DNA from: Planctomycetota bacterium
GTDB taxonomy: Bacteria > Planctomycetota > MHYJ01 > JACQXL01
Assembly (NCBI GenBank): GCA_030018555.1
Contig: JASEHY010000094.1
Location: 1-5,816, forward strand
Reading direction: 5' to 3'
DNA: 5,816 nt
Position 1 is the stretch's first letter. Each line of letters begins with the position of its first letter. The position numbers were made by a program, and so were the translations under genes. The notes under the pieces were generated by a model. That model was not told the DNA's origin. It searched no databases and worked only from the letters and a program-made list of their open reading frames with translations. Below, piece after piece: positions 1 to 3,701 of this stretch.

Positions 1-40
1 GTCCTTATCCCTCTGTCCCGATGTCCATCGGGAGAAGGAC
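1..40. repeat. Hairpin upstream of rpmE (CCCGATG/CATCGGG family)
   Basis: TCCCGATG (16-23) and CATCGGGA (26-33) are perfect inverted copies separated by two bases. An outer pair, GTCCTT (1-6) with AAGGAC (35-40), encloses them. The same core occurs at 603-620 and, with a different loop, at 425-442, so it is a dispersed palindrome. There is no T-run after it, so an intrinsic terminator is not supported. It could shape the 5' leader of the rpmE transcript or be the end of an element that starts outside the window. Confidence 0.7.
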
Positions 41-60
41 AGGATGGTGGAACCACAAGA

Positions 61-70
61 AAGGAAGAAA
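61..70 (+). promoter_or_regulatory. Ribosome binding site that fixes the rpmE start
   Basis: The purine-rich AAGGAAG begins 13 bases before the ATG at 74, with AAGGA ending 8 bases before it. An in-frame ATG at 44 would add ten residues (MVEPQERKKT) that L31 proteins lack, and it has only a poorer GGACAGGA upstream. The site therefore favours the start at 74. Confidence 0.7.
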
Positions 71-73
71 ACT

Positions 74-298
74 ATGAAAGAGAAGATTCATCCTGAATAC
101 AAAGAGGCAGTTGTTACCTGTGCCTGTGGCGATACATTCAAGACGCTCTCCACGAGGGAAAAAATAGCGGTTTCTATCTGCTCCAAATGCCATCCCTTTT
201 ATACGGGCAAGGACAAATATGTTGACACTGCCAGACGAATAGAAAAGTTCCAGAAGAAATACGCGGGATATTCTCAGTCGCAGCCCGGCACGAAATAA
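74..298 (+). CDS. rpmE: 50S ribosomal protein L31, zinc-binding form
   Basis: This 74-residue protein is L31, a small protein of the large ribosomal subunit that lies at the bridge between the 50S and 30S subunits. It opens with MKEKIHPEYKE, matching the family's basic start and IHP motif. It carries the four-cysteine zinc set C16, C18, C36 and C39, the last pair within CSKCHPFYTGK, which is the most conserved stretch of L31. The C-terminal half (VDTARRIEKFQKKY) is the usual basic tail, followed by a short polar extension. Length is close to the roughly 70 residues typical of the family. The cysteines mark the zinc-dependent type, as opposed to the zinc-independent paralogue induced by zinc starvation in many bacteria. 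The start at 74 is chosen from family alignment and a Shine-Dalgarno sequence; an ATG at 44 is also open in frame. The gene stands alone here: what precedes it is outside the window, and the following 160 bases are palindromes. Identification is very secure. Confidence 0.96.
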   Translation: MKEKIHPEYKEAVVTCACGDTFKTLSTREKIAVSICSKCHPFYTGKDKYVDTARRIEKFQKKYAGYSQSQPGTK

Positions 299-337
299 TG
301 AACACGAATCCCACTGAAGCGGGACAGATTAGGAAAT

Positions 338-407
338 GTCCGCCTACGGTTTTAGATATTCTTTGAGCGTAGCGAATTAGAATATCTTAAATCCGCCTGT
401 GGCGGAC
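338..407. repeat. Long imperfect palindrome, GTCCGCC..GGCGGAC
   Basis: GTCCGCC (338-344) pairs with GGCGGAC (401-407). Further in, TTTAGATATTCT (350-361) pairs with AGAATATCTTAAA (379-391) apart from one extra base. The right arm also contains its own hairpin, TCCGCC (392-397) with GGCGGA (401-406). Together they make a stem of some 25 bp with a short loop at about 362-378. Nothing in it codes. With the next palindrome it fills most of the gap between rpmE and the tRNA. Just upstream, 309-324 (TCCC..GGGA around CTGAAGC) is a weaker hairpin. No T-tract follows any of these. Confidence 0.65.
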
Positions 408-460
408 CTAAGAGATTGTAACTCCCCCGATATTCATCGGGGTCGTAACAATCTCTAAGG
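407..460. repeat. Palindrome running into the 5' end of tRNA-Leu
   Basis: CCTAAGAGATTGT (407-419) pairs with ACAATCTCTAAGG (448-460) at 12 of 13 positions; the mismatch is A410/A457. Nested inside is CCCCGAT (425-431) with ATCGGGG (436-442) around the loop ATTC. The right arm's last two bases, 459-460, are the first two bases of the mature tRNA-Leu. The inner hairpin shares the CCCGAT..ATCGGG core with 16-33 and 603-620. Confidence 0.7.
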
Positions 461-540
461 GCGAGTGGCGGAATTGGCAGACGCGTAAGATTTAGGATCT
501 TATCCCAACAGGGGTGGAGGTTCAAATCCTCTCTCGCCCA
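459..540 (+). tRNA. tRNA-Leu, anticodon UAG
   Basis: A full class II cloverleaf can be drawn. The acceptor stem is GGGCGAG (459-465) with CTCGCCC (533-539), and A540 is the discriminator base expected for leucine. The D stem is GCG (468-470) with CGC (482-484), with the loop GG at 476-477. The anticodon stem is TAAGA (486-490) with TCTTA (498-502), and the loop TTTAGGA places the anticodon TAG at 493-495, with G37 after it. A long variable arm, CCC-AACA-GGG (504-513), is typical of leucine. The T stem is GGAGG (516-520) with CCTCT (528-532), closed by one G-U pair around TTCAAAT. CCA is not encoded: ACA follows at 540-542, so the CCA end must be added by nucleotidyltransferase. The tRNA reads CUA and other CUN codons. 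It stands alone, not in a tRNA cluster. Confidence 0.96.
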
Positions 541-602
541 CAAAGACCCAGAGAAGAGAACACGAATTCCACGAATACGACGAATAAATTAACCCTCGTG
601 CT

Positions 603-620
603 CCCCGATGGACATCGGGG
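603..620. repeat. Perfect hairpin CCCCGATG/CATCGGGG
   Basis: CCCCGATG (603-610) and CATCGGGG (613-620) are perfect inverted copies with a two-base gap. This is the 16-33 hairpin with the loop in the opposite orientation (GA here, TC there). It is a member of the dispersed CCCGAT palindrome family in this window. Confidence 0.75.
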
Positions 621-624
621 GGGT

Positions 625-687
625 AGTGCGATAAATCGCACCGCTACAAATCCATAACGTCTATGTAGCGGTGGCATTTATGCCACT
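625..687. repeat. Paired hairpins that are also inverted copies of each other
   Basis: The arms 625-648 and 664-687 are 24-base inverted copies matching at 20 positions. Each arm also folds on its own. In the left arm GTGCGA (626-631) pairs with TCGCAC (636-641) around TAAA. In the right arm GTGGCA (671-676) pairs with TGCCAC (681-686) around TTTA. The four differences between the arms are all in the local stems and keep those stems paired. Confidence 0.75.
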
Positions 688-770
688 CTTTGAAATTTCA
701 TACAATAAAATAAAATTTCTTATTCGTGTAATTCGTCATATTCGTTTTTATTCGTGTTTAGTATTTGATT

Positions 771-3374
771 ATGCGCTTTGATAAGTTCACCATCAAATCT
801 CAAGAATCTCTCCAACAAGCAGAGTCCATCGCCGAGAAAAAGGGCAACCAGGAATTACAACCCGAACATCTTCTTCTAACATTATTGGAACAATCCGAAG
901 GCATCGTTCTTCCCCTCCTGCAAAAGATAGGAACTAATATCGGTCAATTAACCAAACGGCTACAGGACGAAATAGATAAGTTTCCAAAGATAGAAGGATT
1001 CATCGGACAGGTCTATATCTCAAGGCGACTGAAAGGGGTGCTTGAAGCAGCAGTAAAAGAAGCGGAACGGCTTAAAGATGAATATATTTCTACGGAACAT
1101 ATTTTGTTAGGTATTCTTGAAGACAAACAAGTAGAACTTGTTTCTATCCTCAAAGAATCAGGTATTACCAAAGACCGTATTTATTCAGCGCTAAGTGAAA
1201 TAAGAGGTTCTCAACGAGTTACTGACCAGCAACCTGAAAGTAAATATCAGACACTGGAAAAATATTGTCGTGACCTGACCAAACTTGCCCGTGAAAGCAA
1301 ACTTGACCCCGTCATAGGCAGGGAAGATGAGATAAGAAGGGTAATGCAGGTGCTTTCACGACGCACCAAGAATAATCCCGTGCTTATAGGTGACCCCGGC
1401 GTTGGTAAGACCGCTATTGCAGAAGGGCTGGCAAGAAGAATTATCCAGGGCGATGTGCCCGAGCCGTTAAAGAATAAAAGAGTAATGGCACTTGACCTTG
1501 GAGCACTTGTGGCAGGGACAAAATACCGAGGTGAATTTGAAGACCGGCTCAAGGCACTCCTGAAGGAAATCACCGAGTCCGCTGGACAGGTCATCCTCTT
1601 TATTGATGAGCTTCATACGGTAGTGGGTGCAGGTGCTGCTGAAGGCGCTCAGGATGCCTCCAATATGCTTAAACCTGCCCTTGCCCGCGGTGAACTCCGA
1701 TGCATCGGCGCCACCACCCTTAATGAATACCGTAAACACATAGAAAAAGACGCTGCTCTGGAAAGACGATTCCAGCCCGTACGGGTGGGCGAACCATCAG
1801 TAGAGGATACCATCTCCATTCTACGCGGACTTAAAGAACGATATGAAGTGCATCACGGTGTAAAAATTCAGGATTCCGCATTAGTCGCCGCGGCCACGCT
1901 TTCTTCCCGGTATATCTCTGATAGATTCCTGCCTGATAAGGCAATTGATTTGGTTGATGAAGCCGCTTCGTCTCTTAGATTGGAACTTGATAGTATGCCC
2001 AGAGAAATTGATAACCTCCAGCGACGAATAATGCAGTTGGACATAGAACTTCAAGCCCTCAGGAAAGAAACCGACTCATCCAGCAAAGAACGAACTGCCA
2101 AAGCAGAAAAAGAGCGTAACGAACTCAATCAAAAGGCCTCCACCTTAAAAGCCCAATGGCAGACTGAAAAAAAGAGCATTCAGGATATTCGTACACTTAA
2201 GGAAAAAATAGAGTCGGAAAAAATAAAGATAGACGAATTAATGCGTAAAGGTAATCTGGATAAGGTGGCGGAGATACAATATGGCATCATCCCTGGTCTT
2301 CAGAAACAATTAGAAGTTCAGAACAAGAAATTAGCCGAAGTGCAAAAGAATAATAGAATGCTTCGGGAAGAGGTTACCGAAGAAGATATTGCCGAGGTAG
2401 TCTCACGTTGGACCAGGATACCTGTTTCACGGTTAGTGGAAAGCGAAATCCAGAAACTACTAAAAATGGAGGAGCGACTGGGCAAGCGAGTCATCGGGCA
2501 GGATGAAACCATTAGAAGTGTCTCCAACACCATCAGGCGCGCCAGAGCAGGACTTCAAGACCAGAATAGACCTCTCGGGTCTTTTATCTTTATCGGACCA
2601 ACAGGAGTAGGAAAAACCGAACTGGCAAAGGCATTAGCCGAATTTCTCTTTGATACCGAATCCGCCCTTGTCCGTATTGATATGTCAGAATATTTAGAGA
2701 AACACACCGTTTCACGGCTGGTGGGGGCACCGCCGGGATATGTCGGATATGAAGAAGGCGGACAACTTACCGAAGCCATCCGCAGAAGACCTTATGCAGT
2801 GGTTCTCTTTGACGAGATAGAAAAGGCACATCCTGAAGTGTTTAATATATTCCTCCAGATACTTGATGATGGACGGCTTACCTCTGGTCAGGGCAAGGTG
2901 GTCAATTTCAAGAATACCCTTATTATTATGACCTCAAATATTGCCTCTGATTTGATGAAAGAATACGCTGAGGAAAAATCACCAGACCCGGATAAGATAA
3001 GAAATAAGGTGATGGAAGTGCTTCGTCGCGGCTTTAAGCCGGAATTCATCAATCGGATTGATGACATCATCATCTTCAGACCTCTCAATAAAACGGACAT
3101 TATTAAGATTGTTGATATCCAGAGTGGATTGTTACAAAAGCGATTAGAAGACCGCAAGATAAAATTAGTCCTCACCAAAGAATCCAAGGAACTATTGGCA
3201 ATGGATGGCTATGACCCTGTTTATGGGGCAAGACCTCTCAAAAGAATCATCCAGCACAAGATTCAAGACCCACTCTCACTCCTGCTCCTTGAAGGCAAAT
3301 TCAAATCAGGCGACACTATAAAGATTACTCCGAGCAAACGAGAGGTGGGGGAATTTGAGTTCGGAAAGGATTAA
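771..3374 (+). CDS. clpB: ATP-dependent protein disaggregase ClpB
   Basis: ClpB is a cytoplasmic hexameric AAA+ machine that, with DnaK/DnaJ/GrpE, pulls polypeptides out of heat-induced aggregates. The 867 residues match the family length and order. Two N-domain repeats (about 6-36 and 83-118) each hold an EH[LI]LL motif. AAA-1 has Walker A GDPGVGKT (207-214), Walker B D279/E280, pore tyrosine Y252 and arginine fingers R332/R333. The coiled-coil M domain (about 405-535) separates ClpB from the shorter-linker ClpA and ClpC. AAA-2 has Walker A GPTGVGKT (609-616), pore Y657 in GYVGY, Walker B D681/E682, arginine finger R762 and sensor-2 GAR with R821. I see no IGL/IGF-type ClpP-docking loop, as expected for a disaggregase. 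All catalytic residues are present. The start at 771 (MRFDKFTIKSQE) fits family N-termini; a TTG at 765 would add two residues. No Shine-Dalgarno sequence precedes either start. Neither a CIRCE nor a CtsR-type operator was seen upstream. Confidence 0.96.
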   Translation: MRFDKFTIKSQESLQQAESIAEKKGNQELQPEHLLLTLLEQSEGIVLPLLQKIGTNIGQLTKRLQDEIDKFPKIEGFIGQVYISRRLKGVLEAAVKEAERLKDEYISTEHILLGILEDKQVELVSILKESGITKDRIYSALSEIRGSQRVTDQQPESKYQTLEKYCRDLTKLARESKLDPVIGREDEIRRVMQVLSRRTKNNPVLIGDPGVGKTAIAEGLARRIIQGDVPEPLKNKRVMALDLGALVAGTKYRGEFEDRLKALLKEITESAGQVILFIDELHTVVGAGAAEGAQDASNMLKPALARGELRCIGATTLNEYRKHIEKDAALERRFQPVRVGEPSVEDTISILRGLKERYEVHHGVKIQDSALVAAATLSSRYISDRFLPDKAIDLVDEAASSLRLELDSMPREIDNLQRRIMQLDIELQALRKETDSSSKERTAKAEKERNELNQKASTLKAQWQTEKKSIQDIRTLKEKIESEKIKIDELMRKGNLDKVAEIQYGIIPGLQKQLEVQNKKLAEVQKNNRMLREEVTEEDIAEVVSRWTRIPVSRLVESEIQKLLKMEERLGKRVIGQDETIRSVSNTIRRARAGLQDQNRPLGSFIFIGPTGVGKTELAKALAEFLFDTESALVRIDMSEYLEKHTVSRLVGAPPGYVGYEEGGQLTEAIRRRPYAVVLFDEIEKAHPEVFNIFLQILDDGRLTSGQGKVVNFKNTLIIMTSNIASDLMKEYAEEKSPDPDKIRNKVMEVLRRGFKPEFINRIDDIIIFRPLNKTDIIKIVDIQSGLLQKRLEDRKIKLVLTKESKELLAMDGYDPVYGARPLKRIIQHKIQDPLSLLLLEGKFKSGDTIKITPSKREVGEFEFGKD

Positions 3375-3378
3375 TCTG

Positions 3379-3477
3379 ATGATATTGAATAAAAAAACAT
3401 CAGTATTAGTCGTACTGACCGGATCTATATTTATCTTTATACTGAACTCTTGCGAAACGCCCCCTCTGTCATTCTGA
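3379..3477 (+). pseudogene. Short hydrophobic-start ORF cut by the inverted-repeat element
   Basis: An ATG lies five bases after the clpB stop. AAAGGA (3365-3370), 8 bases upstream within the end of clpB, makes a good ribosome binding site. The 32-residue product begins MILNKKTSVLVVLTGSIFIF, a basic start followed by a hydrophobic core like a signal peptide or membrane anchor, then LNSCETPPLSF and stop. LNSC looks like a lipobox, but its codons lie in the terminal inverted repeat that begins at 3440. The same LNSCE is read from the other end of the element on the opposite strand, so the lipobox is probably supplied by the element. I read this as the start of a small membrane or exported protein gene interrupted by insertion. 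Removing the element with one TA joins codon 21 to an open frame from 3599 to a stop at 3722-3724, giving 62 residues. I recognise no family in either half. A functional 32-residue lipopeptide remains possible but is less likely. Confidence 0.45.
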
Positions 3478-3598
3478 ACGGAGCGAAGCGGAGTGAAGAA
3501 TCTCCGTTTTATGAGGATTTGGGACGAGATTCTTCGCCTTTCGGGCTCAGAATGACACTCTTTGGATGGGCTGTTTCCCATTTCGCAAGAGTTCAGTA
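3440..3598. mobile_element. TA-flanked 159-bp inverted-repeat element, MITE-like
   Basis: TACTGAACTCTTGCGAAA (3440-3457) and TTTCGCAAGAGTTCAGTA (3581-3598) are perfect 18-base inverted repeats whose outermost bases are TA on both sides. TA duplication is the hallmark of Tc1/mariner and IS630-type insertion, so the element proper may be 3442-3596. Nested inside is a second palindrome: TGTCATTCTGA (3467-3477) with TCAGAATGACA (3547-3557), and GAAGAATCTC (3495-3504) with GAGATTCTTC (3526-3535). The inner unit resembles a GTCATTCTGA..GAAGAATC repeat common in many bacterial genomes. There is no transposase, so it would need one supplied elsewhere. It sits directly behind clpB and, by its strong fold, might also act as a transcript 3' end. 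Confidence 0.65.
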
Positions 3599-3619
3599 AA
3601 AAGATTAAACGACTTGTTC

Positions 3620-3648
3620 TTGACATTCAGATTGCTACTTTATAACAT
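3620..3648 (+). promoter_or_regulatory. Probable sigma-70 promoter for the HdrA/GltD-type gene
   Basis: A perfect -35 box TTGACA (3620-3625) is followed, after exactly 17 bases, by TAACAT (3643-3648). TAACAT matches TATAAT at four of six positions, including the key second A and last T. An overlapping TATAAC (3641-3646) is closer to consensus but gives a 15-base spacer. Transcription would begin near 3655, about 47 bases ahead of the ATG at 3702. The promoter begins 21 bases after the inverted-repeat element ends. Confidence 0.5.
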
Positions 3649-3701
3649 ATCCCTACTAAAATCCCTTGGGAAGTATATGCTGCGCCATCCTGCTAATAAA
3701 T

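Larger units (their letters stand above)
559..758. repeat. Composite palindromic element with ACGAAT ladder ends
   Basis: The stretch between the tRNA and clpB contains no gene. Its left end is three 9-base steps ending in ACGAAT (559-567, 568-576, 577-585). Its right end carries four inverted steps beginning with ATTCGT (722-730, 731-739, 740-749, 750-758). The two ends are therefore imperfect inverted repeats about 160 bases apart. Inside are two further palindromic units, listed separately. The layout is that of a non-coding, MITE-like element, though I cannot identify a target-site duplication or a family. Any promoter for clpB must lie in or near it. Confidence 0.55.

Noticed and set aside
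16..33. Intrinsic terminator of a gene upstream of rpmE
   Set aside because: The hairpin is strong, but no run of T follows on either strand, and the same palindrome recurs in non-terminator positions.
44..73. N-terminal extension of L31 from the ATG at 44
   Set aside because: The extra ten residues do not resemble L31, while the start at 74 has both a good ribosome binding site and the family's standard N-terminus.
352..543. Reverse-strand 63-residue ORF across the tRNA
   Set aside because: It is the antisense reading of tRNA-Leu and its upstream palindrome; the REDLNLHPCWDKI-like text is a typical artefact of such tRNAs.
690..716. Possible clpB promoter TTGAAA / TAAAAT
   Set aside because: The spacer is only 15 bases and the stretch is plain A/T-rich, so many such pairs are expected by chance. 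No CIRCE, CtsR or sigma-32 CCCCAT-type box was found to support it.
299..770. CRISPR array or riboswitch in the repeat-rich gap
   Set aside because: The repeats are inverted and short-period, not direct repeats with unique spacers. No known riboswitch or T-box core was recognised.
3306..3626. Reverse-strand 106-residue ORF behind clpB
   Set aside because: It reads mainly through the inverted-repeat element (SEPERRRIS-type text from the GTCATTCTGA palindrome) and the end of clpB; no domain is visible.
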